Part shown: positions 6,492-14,168 of the stretch, piece by piece
Position numbering within the stretch: position 1 is the first letter of the stretch
Layout of the letters: every line of letters starts with the position of its first letter
NCBI GenBank assembly: GCA_017852615.1
Contig: JAFMKX010000005.1
Span: 29,511 to 46,029, forward strand
Reading direction: 5' to 3'
Length of the DNA: 16,519 nt
DNA from: Pontimonas sp.
Lineage (GTDB): Bacteria; Actinomycetota; Actinomycetes; Actinomycetales; Microbacteriaceae
Notes under the pieces: model-generated
Databases searched by the model: none
The model's input: only the letters and a program-made list of their open reading frames with translations
Told to the model about the DNA's origin: nothing
Made by a program: the position numbers and the translations under genes

Positions 6492-9044
6492 GTGCCCGGT
6501 GAGAACCTAACCCGAGTCGAAGCCCTTACCCGCTCGGCGCAGCTGACGATCAAGAACTACGACATTGAGATCGACCTGCGCGAGGTGGCCACCTCGGACA
6601 CCTTTAGAACCACCACCATCGTGACATTCCTGGCCGAAGCCGGGGAATCAACGTTCATCGACGCGATTGCCTCCCAGGTTCACAGCGTGAGCCTCAATGG
6701 AGAATCTTTGGATCCCAGCACGGTATTCGCCGATTCTCGTATTACGCTGCCCTCCCTCGCTTCTTCCAACACCCTCGAGGTGGTGGCAGATTTCTCGTAT
6801 ACCAACAGCGGTGAAGGTCTTCATCGTTTTGTGGATCCTGTGGACGACGAGATTTATCTTTACTCTCAATTCGAGGTCCCTGATTCTCGCCGGGTGTTCG
6901 CTGTATTTGAACAGCCTGACCTCAAAGCGACCTTCCATTTCACTATTCACGCGCCTGAGAATTGGCAAGTCATCAGCAACCAACCCACTCCCACACCGGT
7001 GGCCATAAAGCAGGGGCACACCTGGGACTTTTCTCCTACCCCGCGCATTTCTTCCTACATCACCGCGCTGATTGCTGGGCCTTATCGCCAGGTGCGCAGC
7101 GAACTCACCAGTTCCAGCGGACGAGTGATCCCGTTGGGGATTTTTGCGAGGGCGTCTCTTTTTGACTATCTCGATAGCGATTACATCTTTGACATCACCG
7201 CCAAGGGTTTCGCTTTCTTCGAAGAGAAGTTTGGCGTTGCCTACCCGTTTGAGAAATACGATCAGCTTTTTGTCCCCGAGTTCAATGCCGGAGCGATGGA
7301 AAATGCCGGCGCCGTGACATTCACCGAAAGCTATATCTTCCGCTCGCATGTCACCGACGCGGTGCGGGAACGCCGGGTCGTCACCATCCTCCATGAGCTC
7401 GCTCATATGTGGTTTGGGGATTTGGTCACCATGCGCTGGTGGAATGATCTCTGGCTCAATGAATCTTTTGCCGAATGGGCTTCTACCATTGCTACTGCGC
7501 AGGCCACTGAGTGGACAGGCGCCTGGACCACGTTCCAAGCCATGGAAAAATCATGGGCCTACCGCCAAGACCAGTTACCGTCCACGCACCCCATCGTCGC
7601 AACGATCAATGACATTGAAGATGTTCAGGTCAATTTCGATGGGATCACCTACGCCAAGGGTGGCTCTGTTCTCAAACAACTCGTCGCGTGGGTCGGCGAA
7701 GATGCCTTCTTTGCTGGAGTGCACCAGTACTTTGAGAAACACCAGTGGGGTAACGCGGTGTTGGCCGATCTCCTCACGGAACTCGAAGACACCAGCGGGC
7801 GCGACCTCTCCGACTGGAGCGCACTGTGGCTGGAAACCGCCGGGGTCAACACCTTGTGGCCAGAGCTCATGGTAGATGAACAAGGTCTCATCACGCACCT
7901 AAGCATCCGGCAAAGCGCTCCTGAACAATGGCCCACCTTGCGACCCCATCGCCTGGGCGTGGGAATCTACACCGCCGATGGCACCGGTGCGGTAGTCAGA
8001 ACACACCGCATCGAATTGGACATTGATGGCGAATCCACCGAGGTCCCGGAACTGGTGGGGGTGCCTCGTGGGGACCTCATCATCATCAACGATGAGGATT
8101 TGGCCTACGCCAAGATTCGACTCGACCCAGACTCTCTGGCCTTTGCCATCAAGAATCTTCAGGCTATTTCTGACCCCTTGGCGCGCTCGTTAGTGTGGTC
8201 AAGCGCATGGGATAGCACGCGAGATGCTCAAATGCCGCCGAGGGAATTTGTCGACTTAGTCCTCAACAACATTGCCACCGAGACCGAAAGCACCACTGTG
8301 CGCACTGCACTGTCCCAGGTTGCTCTGGTTGTTCGCTCGTATCTCTCCCCCCAGAACCGATCTGCTGCTGTGGTGTCCACCGCGGATGCTTTCTGGACGC
8401 TCGCGCACGAAGCACCTTCGGGAAGCGATAACCAATTCCAGCTTGTCCGAGCTTTCGCCTCGCTCGCCTCAACACCCGAGCACATCGCCACCTTGATGGC
8501 CCTGCGTGAGGGAAGTCTGGTGCTCGATGGGCTGGTGATTGACCAAGACCTAGATTGGGAACTCCTCGCTGGACTGGCCAATGCCGGTGGTGCCGACAAC
8601 GCAGACATCGAGGAAGCGCTATCGAGTGACAACACATCCAATGGCGCTCAGGCCGCCGCTCGAGCCCGGTCCTATTTGCCCACCACCGCGGATAAGCAAG
8701 CCATCTTTGATCAGTTAGTTTCCTCCGCCGACACGCCCAATGCGATCGTGCGCTCGCTCACGGTGGGCTATGACGTGGTCAATGACCCCCAGGTTCTCGA
8801 ACCGTTGGTGTCCCAGTATTTTGCGGTGCTAGAGCGCATCTGGGAGGAGCGAACCTACAAGATTGCGGAATATATCGTCGAAGGACTCTATCCAGGATCC
8901 CTAGTGGGACCCGAGCTCATCCACGCCACCAATACTTGGCTCGATGCTCATCCCGAGCCCGCTGCTCTTCGTCGGATGATTCAGGAAAACCTTGCTGGTG
9001 TTGAACGCGCACTGAAGGTTCAGGCTTTAGACGCCGCGCAGTAA
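6492..9044 (+). CDS. pepN: aminopeptidase N, M1 family zinc metallopeptidase
   Basis: 850 residues; removes N-terminal amino acids from peptides in the cytosol, the last step of protein turnover. Seen: the exopeptidase motif GAMEN at 267-271; the zinc site HELAH at 301-305 with the third ligand Glu324 in WLNESFAEW; and the transition-state Tyr387 in FDGITYAKGGSVLKQL. The substrate loop QFEVPDSRRVFAVFEQPDLKATF is typical of actinobacterial PepN. N-terminal beta domain about 1-190, catalytic domain about 200-440, and a C-terminal ERAP1-like helical domain to the end. Start is GTG 6492 with AAGGAG 6 nt upstream. The 94-nt gap after the DivIVA-like gene may hold its own promoter: TACTCT at 6412-6417 fits TANNNT, and TTGACG at 6372-6377 lies 17 nt before TAAGTA. 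Confidence 0.97.
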   Translation: MPGENLTRVEALTRSAQLTIKNYDIEIDLREVATSDTFRTTTIVTFLAEAGESTFIDAIASQVHSVSLNGESLDPSTVFADSRITLPSLASSNTLEVVADFSYTNSGEGLHRFVDPVDDEIYLYSQFEVPDSRRVFAVFEQPDLKATFHFTIHAPENWQVISNQPTPTPVAIKQGHTWDFSPTPRISSYITALIAGPYRQVRSELTSSSGRVIPLGIFARASLFDYLDSDYIFDITAKGFAFFEEKFGVAYPFEKYDQLFVPEFNAGAMENAGAVTFTESYIFRSHVTDAVRERRVVTILHELAHMWFGDLVTMRWWNDLWLNESFAEWASTIATAQATEWTGAWTTFQAMEKSWAYRQDQLPSTHPIVATINDIEDVQVNFDGITYAKGGSVLKQLVAWVGEDAFFAGVHQYFEKHQWGNAVLADLLTELEDTSGRDLSDWSALWLETAGVNTLWPELMVDEQGLITHLSIRQSAPEQWPTLRPHRLGVGIYTADGTGAVVRTHRIELDIDGESTEVPELVGVPRGDLIIINDEDLAYAKIRLDPDSLAFAIKNLQAISDPLARSLVWSSAWDSTRDAQMPPREFVDLVLNNIATETESTTVRTALSQVALVVRSYLSPQNRSAAVVSTADAFWTLAHEAPSGSDNQFQLVRAFASLASTPEHIATLMALREGSLVLDGLVIDQDLDWELLAGLANAGGADNADIEEALSSDNTSNGAQAAARARSYLPTTADKQAIFDQLVSSADTPNAIVRSLTVGYDVVNDPQVLEPLVSQYFAVLERIWEERTYKIAEYIVEGLYPGSLVGPELIHATNTWLDAHPEPAALRRMIQENLAGVERALKVQALDAAQ

Positions 9045-9068
9045 TCACCGTCTCCCTGGGCCTGGGCG

Positions 9069-9083
9069 TAGCATGTGAGCATG
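9069..9083 (+). promoter_or_regulatory. leaderless promoter of the mscS-type gene
   Basis: TAGCAT (9069-9074), 6 nt, ATG (9081). The predicted first transcribed base is the A of the ATG. There is no Shine-Dalgarno, and the in-frame GTG at 9075 abuts the -10 hexamer, so it could hardly be in the transcript. Confidence 0.5.
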
Positions 9084-10040
9084 GACGCTTGGGATTCATT
9101 TATCGAGGCACTCACGACCTACAGCACCACGTTTCGCATTATTGGGGTGCTGATTGGCGGAGGTATCACCGCGGTCGTGGTTCGCATCCTCATTACCCGG
9201 GTAGTCGCCGGTGTGGTGACCGGTGTGAAGCGCACACACAAAGTAGATGACACCCGGGAACTATCCTCCAGCCCAGTGGCGGCGATGCGATCTGTGCAAC
9301 GAGCGCGAACCCTGGGTTCTGTGCTGAATAACTTTGCCACCTGGATCATCGTCTCCGTTGTATTTATCCTGATTCTCACCGAACTCGGTTTCTCGGTCAC
9401 GGCCCTCGTGGCCAGCGCCGGCATCATCGGCGCCGCCCTCGGTTTTGGCGCGCAATCCATCGTGAAAGATGTCCTCAATGGTCTTTTCATGGTCTTCGAA
9501 GACCAACTCGGTGTCGGTGATGTGGTCGATTTGGGGATGGCCGAAGGTGTGGTCGAGCGGGTGGGGATTCGGGTTACGGAAATTAGAGACGTCTCAGGAA
9601 CACTCTGGTTTGTCAGAAATGGCGAAATTCTCAGGGTGGGAAACCACACTCAAGACTGGTCGCGAGTGATCCTTGATCTGCCTGTCCCCTACGACTCCAA
9701 TATCGATGAGATTCAAAACCTGTTGTTGGAATCCGCTCAAACCTTCGCGGCAAGTCGCGATTGGCGACGCAAGGTCATTGAGGATCCCGAGGTGTGGGGA
9801 GTTCAATCACTGAGCGCTGAGGCCATCACCTTGCGCTTGGTAATCAAGGTGCGAGCCGGTGAGCAGTGGGCCGCGCAACGCGCTCTGTATCGAGCCCTCA
9901 AAGAAACACTGGATCAACGCAAGGTTGATATTCCTCCTCTCAATCGCATGGTGGTCGATGGAATGGAAGGCTCCAGAACCCGCCGAGGGGGCGAGGGTGC
10001 CCGCGTTACTCCTCCGATTTCCTCCTCAAGCGATGAGTGA
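9081..10040 (+). CDS. small-conductance mechanosensitive channel, MscS family
   Basis: 319 residues from ATG 9081. MscS channels open under membrane tension and release solutes after osmotic downshock. Seen: TM1 at about 18-45; TM2 at about 86-101 (WIIVSVVFILILTELG); and pore-lining TM3 at about 106-139, with the Gly/Ala packing GIIGAALGFGAQSIVKDVLNG that marks the family. The beta domain follows (GVGDVVDLGMAEGVVERVGIRVTEIRD) and then the alpha/beta domain. The last ~25 residues are Arg-, Gly- and Ser-rich and probably disordered. The in-frame GTG at 9075 is a possible alternative start, but the TAGCAT promoter supports 9081. Its 3' end overlaps the globin start by 8 nt, so the two are cotranscribed. 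Confidence 0.92.
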   Translation: MDAWDSFIEALTTYSTTFRIIGVLIGGGITAVVVRILITRVVAGVVTGVKRTHKVDDTRELSSSPVAAMRSVQRARTLGSVLNNFATWIIVSVVFILILTELGFSVTALVASAGIIGAALGFGAQSIVKDVLNGLFMVFEDQLGVGDVVDLGMAEGVVERVGIRVTEIRDVSGTLWFVRNGEILRVGNHTQDWSRVILDLPVPYDSNIDEIQNLLLESAQTFAASRDWRRKVIEDPEVWGVQSLSAEAITLRLVIKVRAGEQWAAQRALYRALKETLDQRKVDIPPLNRMVVDGMEGSRTRRGGEGARVTPPISSSSDE

Positions 10041-10431
10041 CAACCTCTCTGAGGCTTCGCGCCTGTTTCATCGAGTGGGCGGAGCGGCGACCTTTGATGC
10101 TCTGGTGCGCGCCTTCTATGACGGTGTCATGGACGACCCCGATTTAGCCCCTATGTATCCCAGCGAGGACATCGAAGGGGCCATCTGGAGGCTGTCACAT
10201 TTTCTTCAGCAGTATTTTGGTGGACCCACGACCTATAGCGAGCAGCGAGGTCACCCTCGCTTGCGGATGCGCCATGCCGCGTTTGCGATTAACCCCCATG
10301 CCAAAGAACGATGGTTGGTTCACATGCGAGCGGCTGTCACCACACTCAACCTTGCCCCAATGGATGAATCGGAACTCTCGAACTATCTGGAATCCGCAGC
10401 GTTGTCGATGGTGAACACTTTCGAGGCTTAG
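10033..10431 (+). CDS. group II truncated hemoglobin (GlbO type)
   Basis: 132 residues, the usual length of a truncated 2-over-2 globin. Haem protein that binds oxygen and may act in redox or peroxide chemistry. Aligning by eye to mycobacterial GlbO gives the proximal F8 His81 in HPRLRMRHAAF, the CD1 Tyr42 (MYP), the B10 Tyr29 (AFYDGV) and the G8 Trp94 (KERWLVHM), so all diagnostic group II residues are kept. The block QYFGGPTTYSEQRGHPRLRMRH is a near-perfect group II signature. The ATG lies inside the end of the channel gene (8-nt overlap) and has no Shine-Dalgarno, which points to translational coupling. Its stop overlaps the stop of the convergent unassigned gene by 4 nt. Confidence 0.95.
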   Translation: MSDNLSEASRLFHRVGGAATFDALVRAFYDGVMDDPDLAPMYPSEDIEGAIWRLSHFLQQYFGGPTTYSEQRGHPRLRMRHAAFAINPHAKERWLVHMRAAVTTLNLAPMDESELSNYLESAALSMVNTFEA

Positions 10432-11087
10432 GAGTCTGCTGCGCCACCAGGTTTCTTCACCACGACATACCCCGAGCCTGAGGTCAGTCGAAGCCAATTC
10501 CCCACGGTGTGAACCTGCATATTCTTATCGGTGAGAAAACCCAGTGCGTCGGCGGCAAAGGCAGCTCCGGCAGGAATTTGCTGATTATCAGCCAGAGCAG
10601 TGCCCCAGATTTCCGCACGCACTTTTTGTAATACCGACTCACCGATGGATTCAGGTACGGCTTGGGCAACCTTGGCCACCCCCTCGGCGGCGGCATCGCG
10701 CAGTGCCGAGCTTGCGATGCCCCTGCGTCGACGCCAACCCTCTCGAGGAGGGGTGATGGCTGCCCAGGCTAGTGACGCAACCTCCGCCGGCAACGTGAAT
10801 TCTGCTTCGCCACTATCCGAGGCCACACCGAGGCGATGAATCAGAGATTCCAGGGGAACGACGACATCAAATTCTGCCGCGGTGGCCAACTTGAACACGC
10901 GAAGACCCAACACCGTGGGGGTTTGATCCAACAGTCCTCGAGGGAACAACACACCAACATAAGCCTGAAGAAAGCCCCCCTGGGCAATCAATCGGGCCGA
11001 TCCGTTATTGACGCGGGCAGCGCGTTCTGAAAAAACCTGAGCGTCGAGTACAGCCTGCGAGGGTGAAAGAGTAAGTGTAAGAGCCAT
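10428..11087 (-). CDS. conserved actinobacterial protein of unknown function
   Basis: 219 residues; I do not recognise a named family. The frame is real: it is open throughout, has the codon pattern of its neighbours and fits exactly between two others. The first half (PSQAVLDAQVFSERAARVN, then GFLQAYVGVLFPRGLLDQTPTVLGLRVFKL) reads as mixed alpha/beta. The middle (FTLPAEVASLAWAAITPPREGWRRRR) ends in a basic stretch. The rest is Ala-rich helix followed by a C-terminal beta segment (GNWLRLTSGSGYVVVKKPGG). No signal peptide or clear membrane segment, so probably cytosolic. The ATG at 11087 is divergent from tesB; the candidate -10 TAGTTT (11098-11103) lies 10 nt upstream, so the mRNA leader would be only about 3-4 nt. 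The stop overlaps the globin stop. Confidence 0.8.
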   Translation of the reverse strand: MALTLTLSPSQAVLDAQVFSERAARVNNGSARLIAQGGFLQAYVGVLFPRGLLDQTPTVLGLRVFKLATAAEFDVVVPLESLIHRLGVASDSGEAEFTLPAEVASLAWAAITPPREGWRRRRGIASSALRDAAAEGVAKVAQAVPESIGESVLQKVRAEIWGTALADNQQIPAGAAFAADALGFLTDKNMQVHTVGNWLRLTSGSGYVVVKKPGGAADS

Positions 11088-11096
11088 GGTGTTCTC

Positions 11097-11103
11097 TAAA
11101 CTA
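11097..11103. promoter_or_regulatory. symmetric divergent -10 element serving the unassigned gene and tesB
   Basis: TAAACTA. The plus strand reads TAAACT (11097-11102), ending 7 nt before the tesB ATG. The minus strand reads TAGTTT (11103-11098), ending 10 nt before the ATG of the unassigned gene. Both fit TANNNT, so one 7-bp element could start transcription in both directions. The two start codons are only 22 bp apart. Confidence 0.5.
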
Positions 11104-11109
11104 CAACCG

Positions 11110-12009
11110 ATGACCTCTCAAGATAACCTCACCCCACCCAGCGACCCCGTGGAAAGCATGCTGGGGGCTTTGACTCTGACCACATCCCAAGCCCGAACCA
11201 GGGAAGATATCTTCACCGCGCCTAGTCAGTGGCAACCCCATGGGCGTGTATTCGGTGGACAGGTCATGGCTCAGGCCGCCTTAGCCGCGATGCACACCAT
11301 TCCCGAAGGGCGCACTATTCACTCGCTGCACGGCTATTTCCTCCGTCCAGGAGATATCACCGAGGCCATCACGCTCTCGGCAGATCGGATTCACGATGGC
11401 CGATCGTTTTCCACCCGACGGGTTCAGGCGTATCAAAAAGGGGAACCCATCTTTTCCATGATTGCGTCGTTCCAAGACAACGACCCCGGGTTGGATCACT
11501 TCAGCCCCATGCCCCAAAACATTCCCGACCCGGAGACACTACCCAGTGCTCAGGAAGTGCTGCGGGGAATCAATCATCCTCTCGCCGATGTGTGGGCAAC
11601 CACACGAGCCTTTGACCTGCGCCACCACCCATCCCCGATATACATCGACGGTGATCGCGAAAGAACAGCACACCAGGCGGTGTGGCTCAAAGCCCTTTCA
11701 CCTCTGCCCGATGACCCGCACCTTCATCAAGCCGCCTTGGCCTATGCCAGTGATTTCAGCATTTTGGAACCGGTGATGAGAGCTCATGGAATCAGCTGGT
11801 CAACGCCGGGGCTAAAAATAGCCAGCCTGGACCACGCCATGTGGTGGCATCGGCCCCACCGAGTAGACGAGTGGTTCCTCTATGTTCAAGAGTCACCGTC
11901 TGCGCGGGGCGGACGGGGGCTGGCTCTGGGACGAATCTTCTCTCAAGAAGGCTTACTCATTGCCTCCGTGGCTCAAGAAGGAATGGTGCGCGTTCCTAAT
12001 CCCTCGTGA
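11110..12009 (+). CDS. tesB: acyl-CoA thioesterase II, TesB family (double hotdog)
   Basis: 299 residues; hydrolyses acyl-CoA to free fatty acid and CoA in the cytosol. Two hotdog domains, about 15-125 and 175-295. Seen: HGRVFGGQVMAQAALAA at 44-60, HSLHGYFLRPGD at 71-82, and DGRSFSTRRVQAYQKGEPIF at 96-115. By comparison with E. coli TesB the catalytic residues are Asp241 in ASLDHAMWWH, Ser262 or Ser264 in place of Thr, and Gln289 in SVAQEG. The frame is open from ATG 11086, which would add eight residues, but a TAAACT hexamer ends 7 nt before ATG 11110, so a leaderless start there is more likely. The 3' end overlaps the end of convergent ettA by 14 nt. Confidence 0.94.
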   Translation: MTSQDNLTPPSDPVESMLGALTLTTSQARTREDIFTAPSQWQPHGRVFGGQVMAQAALAAMHTIPEGRTIHSLHGYFLRPGDITEAITLSADRIHDGRSFSTRRVQAYQKGEPIFSMIASFQDNDPGLDHFSPMPQNIPDPETLPSAQEVLRGINHPLADVWATTRAFDLRHHPSPIYIDGDRERTAHQAVWLKALSPLPDDPHLHQAALAYASDFSILEPVMRAHGISWSTPGLKIASLDHAMWWHRPHRVDEWFLYVQESPSARGGRGLALGRIFSQEGLLIASVAQEGMVRVPNPS

Positions 12010-13678
12010 GTTTGCGATAGGTGGAACGGTGCGGGGCAGCCGCATCTGCACCTAAACGCTCGACCTTGTTCGCCTCGTAGGATTCGAAGTTTCCTTCGAA
12101 CCAGTACCACGCAGCGGGATCTTTCTCTGTTCCTTCATAGGACAGGATGTGGGTGGCAATCCGGTCCAAGAACCAGCGATCGTGGGTAATGACTACAGCA
12201 CAACCGGGGAATTCCAGCAACGCGTTTTCCAGGCTCGAGAGAGTCTCCACGTCCAGGTCGTTCGTGGGCTCATCAAGAAGCAAAAGGTTTCCACCCTGCT
12301 TCAGAGTCAAGGCGAGGTTAAGGCGGTTGCGCTCACCACCGGAGAGCACTCCAGCCTTTTTTTGTTGATCGGGGCCTTTGAAGCCAAAGCTTGATACGTA
12401 GGCTCGAGAAGGAATTTCAACATTCCCCACCTGGATGACATCAAGACCGTCGGAAACAACCTCCCAGAGGGTCTTCGAAGAATCAATTCCTGATCGATCC
12501 TGGTCGACATAGGAGAGCTTGACCGACTCCCCCACCGTGAGCTCGCCACCATCAATTTCCTCAATGCCCACGATGCTTTTGAACAGGGTGGTCTTTCCGA
12601 CACCGTTGGGGCCAATAATGCCCACAATGCCGTTTCGAGGAAGGGTGAAGCTGAGGTTGTCAATGAGAACCCGATCACCGAAGCCTTTGCGGATGTTCTT
12701 GGCCTCCAGCACCATCTGACCCAAACGCGGTCCCGGTGGAATCTGGATTTCATCGAAGTCCATCTTCTTCGTGCGCTCAGCCTCGGTCGCCATTTCTTCA
12801 TAGCGAGCCAGACGAGCCTTCGATTTCGCCTGACGTCCTTTGGCATTGGAGCGAACCCACTCAAGTTCATCAGCTAAGCGCTTGGCGAGCTTTTGATCTT
12901 TCTTACCTTGGACCTGGAGACGCTCGGCCTTCTTTTCCAGATAGGTCGAATAGTTGCCTTCGTAGGGATACAGGCGCCCTCGATCGACTTCGGCAATCCA
13001 CTGCGCTACGTGGTCCAGGAAGTACCTATCGTGGGTAATCGCAATGACGGCACCGGGATACTTTGACAGGTGCTGCTCTAACCACAACACGCTTTCGGCA
13101 TCAAGGTGGTTGGTGGGCTCATCCAGGAGCAACAGGTCAGGTTTTTCCAGGAGCAATTTACACAGTGCTACCCGTCGCTTTTCACCACCGGAGAGGTGCT
13201 CAATAGTCGCATCCGAGGGTGGGCAGCGAAGCGCATCCATGGCCTGCTCTAGTTGAGAGTCCAAATCCCACGCATCGGCAGCATCAATGGCCTCCTGCAG
13301 AGTTCCCATCTCGGCGAGCAAAGTATCGAAGTCAGCCTCAGGGTCTGACATGGCTGCTGAGATCTCGTTGAAGCGCACCACCTTCTCGTGGATTTCGCGG
13401 ACTCCATCGCGCACGTTTTCCAACACCGTCTTGGACTCATCCAATTCCGGCTCCTGGAGCAAAATACCCACGCTATAGCCGGGAGAGAGTGTGGCGTCAC
13501 CGTTGCTGGGTGTATCCAACCCCGCCATAATCTTCAAAATTGTTGATTTACCGGCACCGTTAGGTCCCACCATGCCAATTTTGGCGCCGGGGAAGAACGA
13601 CATGGTGACGTCGTCAAGAATGAGCTTTTCGCCCACTGCTTTGCGGGCACGGATCATCGTGTAAATGAATTCAGCCAT
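11996..13678 (-). CDS. ettA: energy-dependent translational throttle protein EttA (ABC-F ATPase)
   Basis: 560 residues; E. coli EttA has 555. ABC-F proteins bind the ribosomal E site and, according to ATP/ADP level, regulate entry into elongation. No membrane segments. First ATPase: Walker A GPNGAGKS at 38-45, signature LSGGEKRR at 162-169, Walker B LLLLDEPTNHLD at 182-193. Second ATPase: Walker A GPNGVGKT at 356-363, signature LSGGERNR at 445-452, Walker B LLLLDEPTNDLD at 465-476. The insert at about 92-140 is the arm typical of EttA, and the basic linker at about 240-310 is the P-site tRNA-interaction motif. Both signatures and both Walker glutamates are intact. ATG at 13678 has no Shine-Dalgarno, but TAGACT ends 8 nt upstream, so the mRNA may be leaderless. 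Confidence 0.97.
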   Translation of the reverse strand: MAEFIYTMIRARKAVGEKLILDDVTMSFFPGAKIGMVGPNGAGKSTILKIMAGLDTPSNGDATLSPGYSVGILLQEPELDESKTVLENVRDGVREIHEKVVRFNEISAAMSDPEADFDTLLAEMGTLQEAIDAADAWDLDSQLEQAMDALRCPPSDATIEHLSGGEKRRVALCKLLLEKPDLLLLDEPTNHLDAESVLWLEQHLSKYPGAVIAITHDRYFLDHVAQWIAEVDRGRLYPYEGNYSTYLEKKAERLQVQGKKDQKLAKRLADELEWVRSNAKGRQAKSKARLARYEEMATEAERTKKMDFDEIQIPPGPRLGQMVLEAKNIRKGFGDRVLIDNLSFTLPRNGIVGIIGPNGVGKTTLFKSIVGIEEIDGGELTVGESVKLSYVDQDRSGIDSSKTLWEVVSDGLDVIQVGNVEIPSRAYVSSFGFKGPDQQKKAGVLSGGERNRLNLALTLKQGGNLLLLDEPTNDLDVETLSSLENALLEFPGCAVVITHDRWFLDRIATHILSYEGTEKDPAAWYWFEGNFESYEANKVERLGADAAAPHRSTYRKLTRD

Positions 13679-13692
13679 AGCTTCTTAGTCTA
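13676..13692 (-). promoter_or_regulatory. leaderless promoter of ettA
   Basis: Minus strand: TAGACT (13692-13687), 8 nt, ATG. A leader of only one or two bases is predicted. The same site read on the plus strand gives TAGTCT (13686-13691), so the element is symmetric like the one in front of tesB. Confidence 0.5.
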
Positions 13693-13725
13693 GGCAGTTG
13701 TGGGTCCTCTTGCTCACCGCGAGGC

Positions 13726-13760
13726 GGCCAGAAGGGGTTACGGTGATACCCCTTCTGACC
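13726..13760 (-). terminator. hairpin after ssb, possibly bidirectional terminator
   Basis: CAGAAGGGGT (13729-13738) and ACCCCTTCTG (13748-13757) form a perfect 10-bp stem with a 9-nt loop; two further GG/CC pairs follow after a one-base mismatch. It starts 6 nt past the ssb stop. No T-run follows on either strand, which is common for actinobacterial terminators. It lies between ssb and the ettA promoter, so separate transcription of the two genes is likely. Confidence 0.6.
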
Positions 13761-13766
13761 TTTCGC

Positions 13767-14168
13767 TTAGAGGTCTTCTTCCTCGTCACCGACTTCTTCC
13801 TCCTCGGTGGGACGTTGCACTTTCTGATACTGGGTCACACCCCAGTGCAGGTCATGGCCCAGTGAGTTGGCTTCAAGCTCGATACTCGTGCCGGAGCGGT
13901 CGTCATTGCTCCAATCCCGAACCTTCAATCGCCCCACGGTGACCACCCGGTCTCCCTTGTTGAGCGACTGTGCAGCGTTGATAGCCAGGTCCCGAAACGC
14001 TGTGACGGTGTACCAATTGGTGTCGGTATCAATCCAAGCCTTGGCACTCTTGTCAAAACGGCGTTGGTGGGAGGCCAGGCGAAAACTGGTAATCGCTAGC
14101 CCCTCGGAGGTGACAATGTGGCGAGGCGTAGTCGCAATCAGGCCAGTAATGGTGAGTTGGTCGGTCAT
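13767..14168 (-). CDS. ssb: single-stranded DNA-binding protein (short, atypical C-terminus)
   Basis: 133 residues. OB fold at about 1-108, with aromatic DNA-contact positions around Phe38, Trp45, Trp52-Tyr53, Phe58 and Trp86, and the strand KGDRVVTVGRLKVRDW at 71-86. The linker is very short and the tail acidic (TEEEEVGDEEEDL), but it lacks the terminal DDIPF-like peptide with final Phe by which replicative SSB recruits partner enzymes. This suggests an accessory paralogue, like the short SSBs of some actinobacteria, with the replicative ssb (near rpsF and rpsR in most genomes) elsewhere; that is inference. ATG 14168 is preceded by GAAGGG at 6 nt (14175-14180). ettA lies downstream on the same strand, past a hairpin. 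Confidence 0.92.
   Translation of the reverse strand: MTDQLTITGLIATTPRHIVTSEGLAITSFRLASHQRRFDKSAKAWIDTDTNWYTVTAFRDLAINAAQSLNKGDRVVTVGRLKVRDWSNDDRSGTSIELEANSLGHDLHWGVTQYQKVQRPTEEEEVGDEEEDL

Noticed and set aside
5540..6553. A 337-codon open frame on the minus strand across the DivIVA-like gene
   Set aside because: It is antisense to a repetitive Ala/Glu/Arg coiled-coil gene, whose codon pattern leaves the opposite strand open. Its translation is Phe-, Leu- and Gly-rich without a recognisable domain, and it also runs across the pepN start.
6648..7538. A 296-codon open frame on the minus strand inside pepN
   Set aside because: It lies wholly within the pepN catalytic region, including GAMEN and HELAH, which fixes the coding strand. 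Its translation shows no domain.
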